Positions 8,617 through 17,788 of a stretch of DNA of 54,955 nucleotides are shown piece after piece. Origin of the DNA: SZUA-254 sp031379665 (GTDB lineage: Bacteria > Bacteroidota > Ignavibacteria > UBA10030 > SZUA-254). The notes below the pieces were generated by a model. That model worked only from the letters and a program-made list of their open reading frames with translations, was not told the origin of the DNA and searched no databases. Within the stretch, counting starts at the first letter, position 1. Every line of letters starts with the position of its first letter. Made by a program: the position numbers and the translations under genes. The stretch covers positions 1 to 54,955 of the forward strand of contig JANNFI010000142.1 of assembly GCA_031379665.1 (NCBI GenBank), given 5' to 3'.

Positions 8617-9420
8617 TTACTGAAAATTGAGGGGAAAATCAATCCGGTCCGGATGGTTGGGAAAATCCAGCCCCGCCAGGGGGAAGGTGGCCGGATCCGC
8701 CGGTAAATCCTCGTCCGGCGCGGACTTCCGGACGAGGGTCACCTCGAGCGCTGTCGGGAGCGGGGTCGCCGGAATGAGGGGACAATAATTATTGCCGTGG
8801 ACGTGGACGACGTGGAAATCACGTCGCAGGAGCCGCATCGCCTCGTCGAGCCTCCCCCCCTGTCTGTCCAGGTCGTGGAATTCGATGGCCAGGCCGTTGA
8901 TATACCGGCCGTGGCGGGCAACGGCGTCGAGGACGTCGTACTCCGAGCCCTCGATGTCCAGCTTCACGAAGACGGATTCCGGCGTGACTCCGGATCGGAT
9001 GACCGAGGCCATGATCGTGTCGAAGGAAACCGTCTTCGCGCCGTCGGCGGTCGCAAGGAATTGTCTTTTCAATGCCACGCGCGGATTGGCGGAGATGAAA
9101 GCGATGTATCGGATCATCGCCTCGAAATAATGCCCGGCCTTCACGAGATCGAGTTTCGCGGTTTTCGCCAGGGCCGTTGCGACGATGCGGCCGAACGACG
9201 TGCTGTAGTCGTACATCTGGATCCGGATCGAGGGGTTTTCGCGGCTGAAGTGTTCCTCGAAGCTCCAGTCGGTTGCGACCCCGAAAGAGAGGAGGAGCGC
9301 GGTGTCGGAGACCTGCCGTCGGAGCAGTACGTATCCGCCGTCGGAATCCTTGCCGATACGGACTTTCTCGCCGGCCATCACCGGTTGCAGCAATCCAATA
9401 TTGTACGGACCTGCCGTCAC
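8617..9420 (-). CDS. FkbM family methyltransferase
   Basis: The 267-residue protein carries the FkbM/Methyltransf_21 signature VFVKLDIEGSEYDVL (about residue 150). LLLSFGVATDWSFEEHF stands where the SAM-binding loop usually is, without the classic GxNxG. Relatives O-methylate sugars or polyketides. The start is GTG (9418-9420), overlapping the previous stop as GTGA, so it is coupled to the second FkbM gene upstream. It is the last gene of the co-directional series beginning at 17638. The weaker SAM loop makes substrate and even activity uncertain. Confidence 0.82.
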   Translation of the reverse strand: MTAGPYNIGLLQPVMAGEKVRIGKDSDGGYVLLRRQVSDTALLLSFGVATDWSFEEHFSRENPSIRIQMYDYSTSFGRIVATALAKTAKLDLVKAGHYFEAMIRYIAFISANPRVALKRQFLATADGAKTVSFDTIMASVIRSGVTPESVFVKLDIEGSEYDVLDAVARHGRYINGLAIEFHDLDRQGGRLDEAMRLLRRDFHVVHVHGNNYCPLIPATPLPTALEVTLVRKSAPDEDLPADPATFPLAGLDFPNHPDRIDFPLNFQ

Positions 9421-10298
9421 GACGACCGGCGCGCGCAGTACAGGTTGATGAAATCACCTTCCCCGCACAACGCGATGAGGGCGCGCGGATCGTTGAGCGC
9501 ATCCCCCGCCGGCCAGTCGAGCAGTGGGCGAATGTCGAAACCGAACGAGAGGATCGTCCGGATGAACGCTTCCGGCGAGCCGCCGGAGGCCGCCATCATC
9601 ATCGGGTGGAATTCAGTGATCAGGACCGCTCCAGGGTTCGCCCGGAGCACCTTTTCCATCCCCGCGAGGGCGACCGGCTCGTAGCCCTGGATGTCCATCT
9701 TGACGAAGTCGATTCGCGGCGCCGTGTCACCGAAATAATCGTCGATCGCTATCGCCTCGACCGACTGCGGCACCGAAGCGCCGTCCGTTTGATAAAAGTG
9801 GTGGCCGCCGCTGTTAGCCGGGTCGAGGAACAGCGTTTTCGATTGGGTCCGGTCTGAGCAGGCCTTCCGGATGAGCGTCACGTTCGTGAGGGCGTTGAGC
9901 TCGACATTTGCTTGCAGTGCGCTAAAATTCGTCGCCTCCGGTTCGAAGGCGTACACGCGGCCGCCCTTCCCGACGAGCGTCGCGGCGAGCACGGTATCGT
10001 ACCCGATGTTCGCGCCGACGTCGATCACGTTCATCCCCGCCTTCAGGATCGCGCGAATGCAGTTCGTTTCGGCGGGTTCGTGCACCTCGTCGAGGAGAAG
10101 CCCCTGGACGACCGCCGAGGCCGTGGAGGGGTCGACGAGCAGTTTAAAATCGTGGAAGTCGATAACCCTCGGTTTCCCGGGCTTCGTGACCCCGTACAGG
10201 ACGTCGCGGAGGCGCCGGAGAGCCACGATCTTTCCCAGGCCGGACCCCCTCAGCATCCGGTGGGTAAACCTGAACGTCTTGAAGAGCAGATCTGACAT
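9417..10298 (-). CDS. FkbM family methyltransferase (canonical)
   Basis: The 293-residue protein has a full set of methyltransferase motifs: NVIDVGANIGYDTVLAA (SAM loop, about residue 90), VYAFEPEATNFSAL (motif II acid), and IDFVKMDIQGYEPVAL (FkbM signature). It is predicted to be a cytoplasmic O-methyltransferase for a glycan residue. The ATG shares one base with the flippase stop (TAATG) and its end overlaps the next FkbM gene, so the three are translated in series. Methylation often caps a glycan chain; the precise target cannot be read from the sequence. Confidence 0.88.
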   Translation of the reverse strand: MSDLLFKTFRFTHRMLRGSGLGKIVALRRLRDVLYGVTKPGKPRVIDFHDFKLLVDPSTASAVVQGLLLDEVHEPAETNCIRAILKAGMNVIDVGANIGYDTVLAATLVGKGGRVYAFEPEATNFSALQANVELNALTNVTLIRKACSDRTQSKTLFLDPANSGGHHFYQTDGASVPQSVEAIAIDDYFGDTAPRIDFVKMDIQGYEPVALAGMEKVLRANPGAVLITEFHPMMMAASGGSPEAFIRTILSFGFDIRPLLDWPAGDALNDPRALIALCGEGDFINLYCARRSS

Positions 10299-11617
10299 TA
10301 CGATTCGGCGGTGAGAATTTTTCTGAGATAATTAATGGGGTCCCGGTACCGGAGGAGAACCCCCCTGAACGAGGGGCGGACGGGAGTGATCGCGACGAGG
10401 GCCGACAACCACACCACCATCATCGCGGCGTAGCTCAAGACGACCGCCCACGCGCTCCCGGACAGGCCGAAACCGGCAGTGAGCAGCCAGGTGAGTGCGA
10501 TACCGAAAGCCGACATCGAAAAATTAATATAAAATACTTCCCTCATTTTCCCTAATCCGAAACAGAAACTCGAACTCACGGCGATGCCCGCGATGAAGAG
10601 GCCGGAGAACGCGAGGACTCTGAGCAGCGACCCGGACTCGGGATATCGTCCGCCGTACACGAGGTCCATCAGCGGCGGTCCGAAGAAGTACACTCCCCCC
10701 GCCGCGGCGATCATCAGCGTGGAAAACGTGAACAACGATTTCTCCGCAAGGACGACGAGCGCTCCCGCGTCGGAGCGCGCCTGCATCCGCGACACCGTCG
10801 GGACGAGCAGGAGCGCGATGACCTGCATCCCCATCTCGAAGAGGCGGACGAACGCCTTCGCGGCGCTGTAGATCGCGAGGGAGACGGGCCCCAGGACCGA
10901 TGCGATGATGAGGTTGTCCGAATTCGCGTAGAGGGTATACGAGAGCGACGACGCGAACGAATATTTGCCGTAATCCCACACCTGCCGGAGGAACCTGCGG
11001 CCGGGGAACGACGTGAGCCGGACAACGGGGACGACGAACGTCAAGCCGTAGACGGTCGAGAGCAGGGCCGCCACGAGGTTGACTCGCATCAGGTCCTCGG
11101 CCGTGACGACAACGCCGGCCGGAACGAGGAACGCGACGAGCGCCATCGAGCCGAGGTACTGGAGCGCATCGAGGAAGAACAGCGTTTTGAGCCGCAGTTT
11201 CGACTGCAGGAGGAACGACGCCACATTCCTGGGAAAGGTGGCCGCGAGCGTCAGGGGAACGTAGTACATCAATGCGCCAGCCTCGCCGCTTTGAAAAAGG
11301 ACGCCGAGGATGCCCGCCGCCGGAAGAAGCACGACTGTCACGGCGAGGATGAAGAGCGCGTAGAGCAAGGCCGAGGCGGAGAGAGGGCCGGCGGGATCGT
11401 CGGCTTCCGCGCCGAACTTCACGAGAGGCTGGAGCGCGAAGCTCTGCCCTGTTGTCGTCACGAGCACCAGAATCGTCTGCAGGAGCGCGAAGACGCCGAA
11501 CTCGACCGGGGGGAACACCCGGATGACGAACACGATGATCCCGAGGCCGTAGACCGTCGGGAGTGCCCTGCCGGCGAGGCCCCAGAGGCCCTTCCCCAGA
11601 TGTTTTCCGAATTCCAT
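10298..11617 (-). CDS. Oligosaccharide flippase (Wzx/MurJ-type)
   Basis: The 439-residue protein consists almost wholly of hydrophobic helices (12-14 predicted), starting MEFGKHLGKGLWGLAGRALP, in the pattern of the polysaccharide biosynthesis/MATE-like exporters (PF01943/PF13440). These flip undecaprenyl-linked glycan units across the inner membrane. The short basic C-terminus is normal for the family. It lies 10 nt after the GT2 gene and touches the FkbM gene. No polymerase (Wzy) is obvious nearby; one of the YfhO proteins might take that place, which is speculation. Confidence 0.9.
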   Translation of the reverse strand: MEFGKHLGKGLWGLAGRALPTVYGLGIIVFVIRVFPPVEFGVFALLQTILVLVTTTGQSFALQPLVKFGAEADDPAGPLSASALLYALFILAVTVVLLPAAGILGVLFQSGEAGALMYYVPLTLAATFPRNVASFLLQSKLRLKTLFFLDALQYLGSMALVAFLVPAGVVVTAEDLMRVNLVAALLSTVYGLTFVVPVVRLTSFPGRRFLRQVWDYGKYSFASSLSYTLYANSDNLIIASVLGPVSLAIYSAAKAFVRLFEMGMQVIALLLVPTVSRMQARSDAGALVVLAEKSLFTFSTLMIAAAGGVYFFGPPLMDLVYGGRYPESGSLLRVLAFSGLFIAGIAVSSSFCFGLGKMREVFYINFSMSAFGIALTWLLTAGFGLSGSAWAVVLSYAAMMVVWLSALVAITPVRPSFRGVLLRYRDPINYLRKILTAES

Positions 11618-11627
11618 CGAGGGCTCC

Positions 11628-12557
11628 CTACGCCGGGGGGGTCGACGGGCCGCCGGCCCCGAGCAACCTTCCGGCCGCCTTCACGAACCCCCGAAAGAGG
11701 GCGGGCACGACGCCGAAGTTTCCCCTGAGGAGTTCCCTGCCGAGGTAGACGAGCGAGAGTCCGGCGATGCACCAGGGGATGGCGAGCCAGTGGTACCAGC
11801 GCGCGTACCGCTTGAAGTAGATGAGGTTGTACTCGATCTTGAGCATCACGCGCTTCGGCGTGATGACGCCGCCGCTCGACGTGGAGACGCGGTGCCAGAG
11901 CACGGCCGACGGGACGTACCGGATCCGGAAGCCGGCGCGGAGCGCCCTGGCGCACATATCGGAATCTTCGGTATAGAAGGGATTGAAGACGGGGTCGAAC
12001 GGGCCAACCTTTTCAATCACGCGTTTCGCGATCAGGAACGAGCAACCGACGACGTAGTCGGTGTCCTCTTCGCGATCGTACTGCTTCCGGTCCGGCTCGC
12101 GGATGCCGCGGTGCGTGATCATCCCCGTCCAGTAATTGACCCTCCCGCCCGCGTACCAAAGGACATCGGGTTTTGCGTGGTACAAGATCTTCGCCCCGAG
12201 GATGCCGATGCATTCGTCTGCGACGGCGGACTTCATCAGCTCGGTAAGGAGTGCCGGGTGGACTTGGATGTCGTTGTCGAGGTGGTGGATCCAGTCGGCG
12301 CCGCGGCTGATGGCATGCAGCATCGCGATGTTGCGAGCACCGGTTACGCCGAGGTTCTCGCCATTCTCGATGATCTCGATCTTCGGATATTTCTCCCTGA
12401 CGAACGCCACCGAACCGTCGGTCGAGCCGTTGTCGGCCACCACCACCCGGAAGTTGGGCCAGGTCATCGCCCCGAGCGTTTCGAGCGTCTCTCCCAGGAC
12501 CGCCCTCCCGTTATAATTGAGGACGACGCAATACACGAGGGGCGAGCGCGCTGGCAT
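11628..12557 (-). CDS. Glycosyltransferase family 2 (rhamnosyltransferase-like)
   Basis: The 309-residue GT-A enzyme has YCVVLNYNGRAVL at the N-terminus, VVADNGSTDGSV, the metal-binding region HHLDNDIQVHP (about residue 98) and FNPFYTEDSDMCARALRAG, the acceptor-side ED motif. A C-terminal hydrophobic stretch (about 255-280) probably docks it to the membrane. Closest known types are dTDP-rhamnosyl and related transferases of O-antigen clusters. It sits between wecB and the flippase with gaps of 6 and 10 nt, so it shares their operon. Confidence 0.88.
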   Translation of the reverse strand: MPARSPLVYCVVLNYNGRAVLGETLETLGAMTWPNFRVVVADNGSTDGSVAFVREKYPKIEIIENGENLGVTGARNIAMLHAISRGADWIHHLDNDIQVHPALLTELMKSAVADECIGILGAKILYHAKPDVLWYAGGRVNYWTGMITHRGIREPDRKQYDREEDTDYVVGCSFLIAKRVIEKVGPFDPVFNPFYTEDSDMCARALRAGFRIRYVPSAVLWHRVSTSSGGVITPKRVMLKIEYNLIYFKRYARWYHWLAIPWCIAGLSLVYLGRELLRGNFGVVPALFRGFVKAAGRLLGAGGPSTPPA

Positions 12558-12563
12558 CGGGCC

Positions 12564-13670
12564 TTACCGGTATCGGTTCTCGATGACGTCGACGATGCGC
12601 CCGGCGGCCTTCCCGTCGCCGTAGGGATTGGTGCGGCCGGCCATCTCGTCGTATGCGGACTTGTCGCGTAGCAATCGCGTCGCTTCGCGCCGGATGAGGT
12701 CTCCGTCGGTCCCCATCAGCTTTGCGGTGCCCGCCTCGATCGCCTCGGGGCGTTCGGTGGTGCTCCGCAGGACGAGGACCGGCTTCCCGAGGGTCGGCGC
12801 CTCTTCCTGGACTCCGCCGGAGTCGGTCAGGATCAGGTAACTCTTGTTCATCAACTGGATGAACGTCTGGTACTCGAGTGGCTCGATCAGGTGGACGCGG
12901 GGCTGTTTCCCGAGGATCCGGAACGCCGCCTCTTTCACGTTGGGGTTCGGGTGCACCGGATAGACGAGCTCGACGTCGGCGTGTTCCTGTACGAGGTCGC
13001 GACACGCCTCAAAGACCCCCGCCATCGGAGCGCCAAAGTTCTCGCGCCGGTGCGACGTGAGCACCATGACCTTCTTGTGGTCGAAGTCGATATTCGAGAG
13101 CGGGGCCGTGGTGAAGCGGTACTTAGGGTCGACGATCATCAGGAGTGCATCGATGACGGTGTTGCCGGTGACGTGCACCGTCTCGGGCTTGATGCCCTCG
13201 GCCAGGAGGTTCTTTTTCGCCCATTCGGTCGGGGGAAAATGGTGCGCGGTCATCCGGGTCGTCAGCTGCCGGTTCATCTCCTCGGGCCAGGGGTTCATCG
13301 GGTCCCAGGTCCGCAGGCCCGCCTCGACGTGACCGACCGGGATCTTCAGGTAGAAGGCCGCGAGCGACGAGGCGAAGGTGGTGGTGGTGTCGCCCTGGAC
13401 CAGCAGGACGTCCGGCTTTTCACTCGCGAGGACCGGCTTGACCCGTTCCAGCACCGCCGAGGTGACGTGGAAGAGGTCCTGGTTCTCCTGCATCACGTGG
13501 AGATCGTGGTCGGGAACCAGGTCGAAGACCGCGAGCATCTGGTCGAGCATCTGCCGGTGCTGGGCCGTCACGATGACGGTCGTGGCAATCTTCCGCTTCC
13601 GCAGTTCTTTCACCACCGGGGCCATCTTGATGGTTTCCGGCCTTGTGCCGAACACTACAGCTACTTTCAT
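12564..13670 (-). CDS. wecB: UDP-N-acetylglucosamine 2-epimerase (non-hydrolysing)
   Basis: The product is a 368-residue cytoplasmic enzyme converting UDP-GlcNAc to UDP-ManNAc, a precursor of enterobacterial-common-antigen-like and O-antigen glycans. Motifs include VFGTRPETIKMAPVV at the N-terminus, HVEAGLRTWDPMNPWPEE (catalytic region), HRRENFG and LTDSGGVQEEAPTLGKP (UDP-binding). Length is typical. The ATG overlaps the YfhO stop by 4 nt. No ManNAc dehydrogenase (WecC) is in the window, so the fate of the product is unknown. Confidence 0.96.
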   Translation of the reverse strand: MKVAVVFGTRPETIKMAPVVKELRKRKIATTVIVTAQHRQMLDQMLAVFDLVPDHDLHVMQENQDLFHVTSAVLERVKPVLASEKPDVLLVQGDTTTTFASSLAAFYLKIPVGHVEAGLRTWDPMNPWPEEMNRQLTTRMTAHHFPPTEWAKKNLLAEGIKPETVHVTGNTVIDALLMIVDPKYRFTTAPLSNIDFDHKKVMVLTSHRRENFGAPMAGVFEACRDLVQEHADVELVYPVHPNPNVKEAAFRILGKQPRVHLIEPLEYQTFIQLMNKSYLILTDSGGVQEEAPTLGKPVLVLRSTTERPEAIEAGTAKLMGTDGDLIRREATRLLRDKSAYDEMAGRTNPYGDGKAAGRIVDVIENRYR

Positions 13671-15967
13671 CCATTCTCCTTTTTTCGTCCAAGTACGAAT
13701 CCCGCGACCGAAAGCGCGAGCGTCAGCGTTGAAACCCAGGCCCCCGTCTTAAAGCTCGACGGGGAAAAATCCACGATCACAGTGTGTTTGCCGGCGGTCA
13801 TCGGCACTACCCGAAGGCACCAGTCGGCCTGGAGGACCGGGGTCTCCACCCCGTCGACGTACGCCCTCCACCCCGGGTACCAGACCTCGCTCAGCACGAG
13901 ATACCCGTTCGCCGGTGTCTCGACGGTCAACCGGATCTCGTTGAGGCGATATGATTCGATGGAAACGATCGACTGGTGCGCGACGGAATCGTTATAGAGG
14001 GCCGGCGGGAGGGTCTCAAACACCACCTCGGCCCTCGGATCGAATGACGGATCGGCTATCCTGGCCCTCGCTTCGTCGGCGGTCGCCGCTACGTACGAGC
14101 CGTACACCATGAAGGCCCTCGGGGCGTAGTACCTCGCCTCGCCAATGCTCATCGAGTTGTTTTCCTCGTCCACGACGATCCGATATTTTGCGTTCATCAG
14201 CTCGCAGGTCCGGTCCCACGTGTTCATCGGCGGGATGAACCTCGCGAGGCCGAGCGGTGTATACCCCTCCATCAGGTACAACCCGTCGACCATCCCCTGG
14301 TTCCGGTCGAAGATCATATACCCTTCCTGGCGCGAGTTGATCCGGAAGAGCTCCGTCCTCCCCTTTTCCTTGAAGTATTCGGTGAGTTGTTTCGTCGAGC
14401 CGTAATAGAGGTCAGGATCGATGTTCCCGTTGTTCTGCACGAAGCCGAAAGTATGCGCGTCGGCGAACTGGAGCGCGAGCACGAGCCCGATGAACGCCCA
14501 TGCGGGCATTCTCCGGTGGCCGGCAAGGAGGATGAGGCCCGCGAGCGCCAGCAGAATTCCAGCCGCCAGCATCGTGGTGGACGCGGCGGTGTCGAGCGCG
14601 GCGGCCATCCGGGCGCCCTCCAGCGCGGGAAGGAGGATCCCCACCTGCCCCGAGATGAAGAGCAGCACCGCCACGCCGGCGATGCACATCGAGAGCACCC
14701 GCGCCGCTTTCGATCGCTCCGCAGCGAGGCGCGCGACGTGTTGCAAGCCGAAGCCGGCGAGGATCGAACCGGCGAAGCAGACATAGAGCACCATCCGCCC
14801 GGGCACCCTGAAGTCACCGAACCGGGGGACGTAGTCGTGGAAGAGCCTGTGCAGGAAGAAATTGTTTCCGAGGGCGTAGAGGAACGCGAAGCCGATCATC
14901 CCGGCGAGGAACAGGACGAGGGGTTCCCTCCGCAGGAAGACGACGGCCGCGATCGCGAAGACCAACCCGGCGAGGCCGAGGTACGCGTTGGTCTCCCAGT
15001 ACTGCCAGTAATCACCGGGGCCCTCGTACTCCGACGCCTGCGCGGTGTTCGCGCCGAAATATTTCGGGACGGCCACCATGATGAACTGCGACCAGGCGAA
15101 GGATCCCTCCGACGCCTTCTCGTAGGTGATCTCGGCGCGCTGTGAGAGCGGCGCGAGTTCCGCCGTCGGGAGGAGCTGGACTGCCGTCACGGAGACGGCG
15201 AGGACGATCGGGATGGCCGCGTACGTCGCGACCCGGAGGGCCGCGCGGGCACCACCGGCACCACCGGCACCACCGGCTTTTGCGGCCCGTGCGGCAACGA
15301 CCTGCAGCGTCAACTCAAAGAGAAAATAGAAGAAGAGGAAGAGGACGATGTAGAGTGTGATCTGCGGAGCGCCTGCGAGCAGGGCGTGCCCGAGGAGGAG
15401 GCCGGAGAGGATCGCCTGTCGGAGCGATTTTCCGGTGAGCGCCATCCTGAACGTCAGGAAGACGAGCGGAAACCACGCGGCCTGGTAGATGAACCCCTGG
15501 TGGATGAGATGCCCCACCATGAAACCCGAAAAGCAGTAGGCGAGGCCGGAGAACGCGGCGGACCATCGCGCGACCCCCAGGTGCCGCGCGAGCATAAACA
15601 TCCCGCTGCCGGCGAGCGCGAAATGGAGGATGATCGACACCTCAACCCACCAGTAATCGAGGCGGCCGGCGTCGGTAAAAAACGTCAGGAGGAGGTTCGG
15701 GACGTAGAAGATGGCGGACTGGATGTCCGCCTGAAACGGCATCCCGCTGAAGATGTACGGGTTCCAGAGGGGGATATCTCCGCCCGCGAGCGAGGTCGCG
15801 GCGAAGGAGCGAAAGGCGTAGTACTGGTAGAGAAAATCGTTCCAGAAGAACGCCGTACGCGCGAGGATGTCCCTGAAGAACAGGAGCACCGCGCCGGCGA
15901 TCAGGACGTGTACGATCCACCCCCAGGGCTCCGGGGATGGATTGGGGCCCGATTTTTTATTCTGCAT
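13667..15967 (-). CDS. YfhO-family polytopic membrane protein (second copy)
   Basis: The 766-residue membrane protein has the same plan as the one at 1091-3661: many TM helices in residues 20-520, then an extracytoplasmic region ending with VLSEVWYPGWRAYVDG, PMTAGKHTVIVDFSPSSF and a last TM. The shared W-YPGW-A-VDG motif confirms the family. An Ala/Gly tract (about residues 233-242) is coded by three 9-bp repeats at 15251-15277. It lies between the DPM-type GT2 and wecB, which suggests it uses a polyprenyl-phosphate sugar made by the former. Confidence 0.88.
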   Translation of the reverse strand: MQNKKSGPNPSPEPWGWIVHVLIAGAVLLFFRDILARTAFFWNDFLYQYYAFRSFAATSLAGGDIPLWNPYIFSGMPFQADIQSAIFYVPNLLLTFFTDAGRLDYWWVEVSIILHFALAGSGMFMLARHLGVARWSAAFSGLAYCFSGFMVGHLIHQGFIYQAAWFPLVFLTFRMALTGKSLRQAILSGLLLGHALLAGAPQITLYIVLFLFFYFLFELTLQVVAARAAKAGGAGGAGGARAALRVATYAAIPIVLAVSVTAVQLLPTAELAPLSQRAEITYEKASEGSFAWSQFIMVAVPKYFGANTAQASEYEGPGDYWQYWETNAYLGLAGLVFAIAAVVFLRREPLVLFLAGMIGFAFLYALGNNFFLHRLFHDYVPRFGDFRVPGRMVLYVCFAGSILAGFGLQHVARLAAERSKAARVLSMCIAGVAVLLFISGQVGILLPALEGARMAAALDTAASTTMLAAGILLALAGLILLAGHRRMPAWAFIGLVLALQFADAHTFGFVQNNGNIDPDLYYGSTKQLTEYFKEKGRTELFRINSRQEGYMIFDRNQGMVDGLYLMEGYTPLGLARFIPPMNTWDRTCELMNAKYRIVVDEENNSMSIGEARYYAPRAFMVYGSYVAATADEARARIADPSFDPRAEVVFETLPPALYNDSVAHQSIVSIESYRLNEIRLTVETPANGYLVLSEVWYPGWRAYVDGVETPVLQADWCLRVVPMTAGKHTVIVDFSPSSFKTGAWVSTLTLALSVAGFVLGRKKENG
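15251..15277 (+). repeat. Three tandem 9-bp repeats in the YfhO gene
   Basis: ACCACCGGC occurs three times in a row and in frame, coding a Gly-Gly-Ala tract on the minus strand. Copy number could vary by slippage without changing the frame. Confidence 0.8.
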
Positions 15968-15997
15968 GACGGGAGGCCGCAGAGGGAGAGCCGGGCC

Positions 15998-17638
15998 TTA
16001 CTTCAGCGTCTCTCGGATCGAGTACGACTCCGTCGCTTCGCTCTTCGTCTTGATGATCATTTCGCCGAGCAGGCCGATCGAGATGAACTGGACCCCGACG
16101 ATGATGAGAAGGATGCCCCCGAGGAAGAGCGGCCGGTTGCTCAACCAGTAGTCGGGGATCGTCAGTTTCTCGTAGACGAGCCACGCGTCGATGCCGAATC
16201 CGGTCAGGAAAAAGCTCATTCCCCAGAAACCGAAGAGGTGCAACGGTCGTCGCAGGTACCGGGTCGTGAAGAGGACGGTGATCAGGTCGAGGAACCCCTT
16301 CCAGAACCTGCCGATGCCGAATTTTGTCTTGCCGTACTTTCTCCGGTGGTGGGTGACCGGAATCTCGGTGAGCTTGAACCCCAGCCATTTCGCCAGGACG
16401 GGGATGTAGCGGTGAAGCTCGCCGTAGATCCTGACTTCCTTCACGACCTCGCGGCGGTACGCCTTCAACCCGCAGTTGATGTCGTGGAGTCGGACGCCCG
16501 TCATCATCGAGGTGACGAAATTGAAAAACCTGGATGGGATCGTCTTCGTGATGGGATCGCGGCGTTTCTTCTTCCACCCCGAGACGAGGTCAAACCCCTT
16601 CCGTATTTCGTTGACGAGCGACGGGATCTCCGCCGGGTCGTCCTGCAGGTCTGAATCCATCGTGACGACGATTTCGCCGGAGGCCTCTGCGAACCCGACC
16701 GAGAGGGCGGCGGATTTTCCATAGTTGCGACGGAAGCGGATGACCTTGATTCGGGACTTGTCGCGGTTGCGGATCTCGGCGAGCACTCGGGCGCTGCCAT
16801 CGGTGCTGCCGTCGTCGATGAAGATGATTTCGTATCGCGCCATCCTGCCGAGTCCGCTGCGAATGTTGTCGTAGAGTTCGCGCAGGGAACCTTCCTCATT
16901 ATAGACGGGGATGACGAGCGAGAGTTCCTTGCCCCCGCGATGGGATTCGCCGGAACGGTCGGATCGATCGAATCGATCTGGCCTCTCGGATCGATCCTGC
17001 CGGTCGGAGCGGTCGGACCTGCCGGAGCGTTCGGATCTTTCAGGACGTTCGGATCTTTCAGGACGTTCGGATCTTTCGGGACGTTCGGATCTTTCGGGAC
17101 GTTCGGATCTTTCGGGACGATCTCCTCTTTCGAGACGCTCGGGTCGTTCGGCGCGGTCCGGCCTGTCGCCGCGTTCGTTTCTCTCGGGTCGTTCGGCGCG
17201 TTCCGACCTGTCGCCGCGTTCGGGTCGATCCTGCCTGTCGGGCCTGTCACTGCTGTCGGATCTGTCGGAACGGTTCCTCGATCGCCGGTCGTCCTGACGC
17301 GGACGGTTGCGACGCGGGTCCTGCGAATTCCTTCCCCTGCCGTCGCGCTGGCCTTGGTTCTGGCCTTGGTTCTGGCCCTGGTTCTGATCCTGCGATTGTT
17401 CGGGGTCCGGCGCCTGCGCGGATGAAGACTGGTTGTCCACCTCGCCTTGCGAAGGGGTCGCCTGCTGGTCCTGATTCGGGGAATCCTGGGACGCGAGTGG
17501 TTCCGGTGTGGGCTGACTTACCTGGGGGGGTCTTGGTACTACTGGAGCCGGCGGCGGCGGTTCGACCTGTATCGGTCGCTGAGGACGTTCCTCATTTCCG
17601 CTGTTTTGGGCCGGTTCTTCGAATATTTCGTCTGACAT
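15998..17638 (-). CDS. DPM1/ArnC-type GT2 with a long repetitive disordered N-terminus
   Basis: The product is 546 residues. Residues from about 235 on form a complete polyprenyl-phosphate glycosyltransferase: LSLVIPVYNEEGSLREL, FIDDGSTDGSARV, VTMDSDLQDDPAEIP, HDINCGLKAYRREVV, and two C-terminal TM helices (FWGMSFFLTGFGIDAWLV and GGILLIIVGVQFISIGLL). Before it stand about 230 residues not found in this family: a Q/P/N-rich start, QNQG repeats, then about 120 residues of D/E-R-S/P repeats such as ERPERS. Start ATG 17636-17638 is preferred over a TTG three codons earlier. It likely loads a sugar onto undecaprenyl phosphate and leads the glycan operon. Confidence 0.88.
   Translation of the reverse strand: MSDEIFEEPAQNSGNEERPQRPIQVEPPPPAPVVPRPPQVSQPTPEPLASQDSPNQDQQATPSQGEVDNQSSSAQAPDPEQSQDQNQGQNQGQNQGQRDGRGRNSQDPRRNRPRQDDRRSRNRSDRSDSSDRPDRQDRPERGDRSERAERPERNERGDRPDRAERPERLERGDRPERSERPERSERPERSERPERSERPERSERSGRSDRSDRQDRSERPDRFDRSDRSGESHRGGKELSLVIPVYNEEGSLRELYDNIRSGLGRMARYEIIFIDDGSTDGSARVLAEIRNRDKSRIKVIRFRRNYGKSAALSVGFAEASGEIVVTMDSDLQDDPAEIPSLVNEIRKGFDLVSGWKKKRRDPITKTIPSRFFNFVTSMMTGVRLHDINCGLKAYRREVVKEVRIYGELHRYIPVLAKWLGFKLTEIPVTHHRRKYGKTKFGIGRFWKGFLDLITVLFTTRYLRRPLHLFGFWGMSFFLTGFGIDAWLVYEKLTIPDYWLSNRPLFLGGILLIIVGVQFISIGLLGEMIIKTKSEATESYSIRETLK
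17030..17119 (+). repeat. Five tandem 18-bp repeats in the GT2 N-terminus
   Basis: Five copies of TTCGGATCTTTCAGGACG (three of them with CGGG in place of CAGG) run without a gap and code a six-residue E-R-P-E-R-S unit on the minus strand. Weaker copies extend to about 16930 and 17280. Nearby, 12-bp units code QNQG (about 17351-17390). Confidence 0.9.
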
Positions 17639-17661
17639 TCCACTCAAAAATTGTACCCTTT

Positions 17662-17690
17662 ATAATACGTTTTATTTTGGGAGAAACAAA
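17662..17690 (-). promoter_or_regulatory. Probable promoter of the glycan operon
   Basis: On the minus strand TTTGTT (17685-17690) and TATTAT (17662-17667) are 17 bp apart. The expected start lies about 17 nt before ATG 17638. The -35 match is weak. Confidence 0.45.
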
Positions 17691-17714
17691 GAATTCACCG
17701 GGATTGACCCCGAT

Positions 17715-17743
17715 TTGCGAACATAACGTCATTTCGTTAGATT
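17715..17743 (+). promoter_or_regulatory. Promoter of the subtilisin gene
   Basis: TTGCGA (17715-17720), a 17-bp spacer, and TAGATTTA (from 17738) match the local TTGnnn/TAnnTTT pattern. The start point would be about 17750, 39 nt before the ATG. It is back-to-back with the glycan operon promoter. Confidence 0.55.
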
Positions 17744-17788
17744 TAATAAATTCATCAGCCGGATTTCCAGCTCAACCGAACGGATCCA

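Noticed and set aside
17030..17119. CRISPR array
   Set aside because: The 18-bp units are contiguous with no spacers, lie within a gene, and no cas genes are present.
16911..17297. Plus-strand reading frame of S/R/L repeats opposite the GT2 N-terminus
   Set aside because: It is the antisense image of the 18-bp repeats; the minus strand continues into a full glycosyltransferase and has the promoter.
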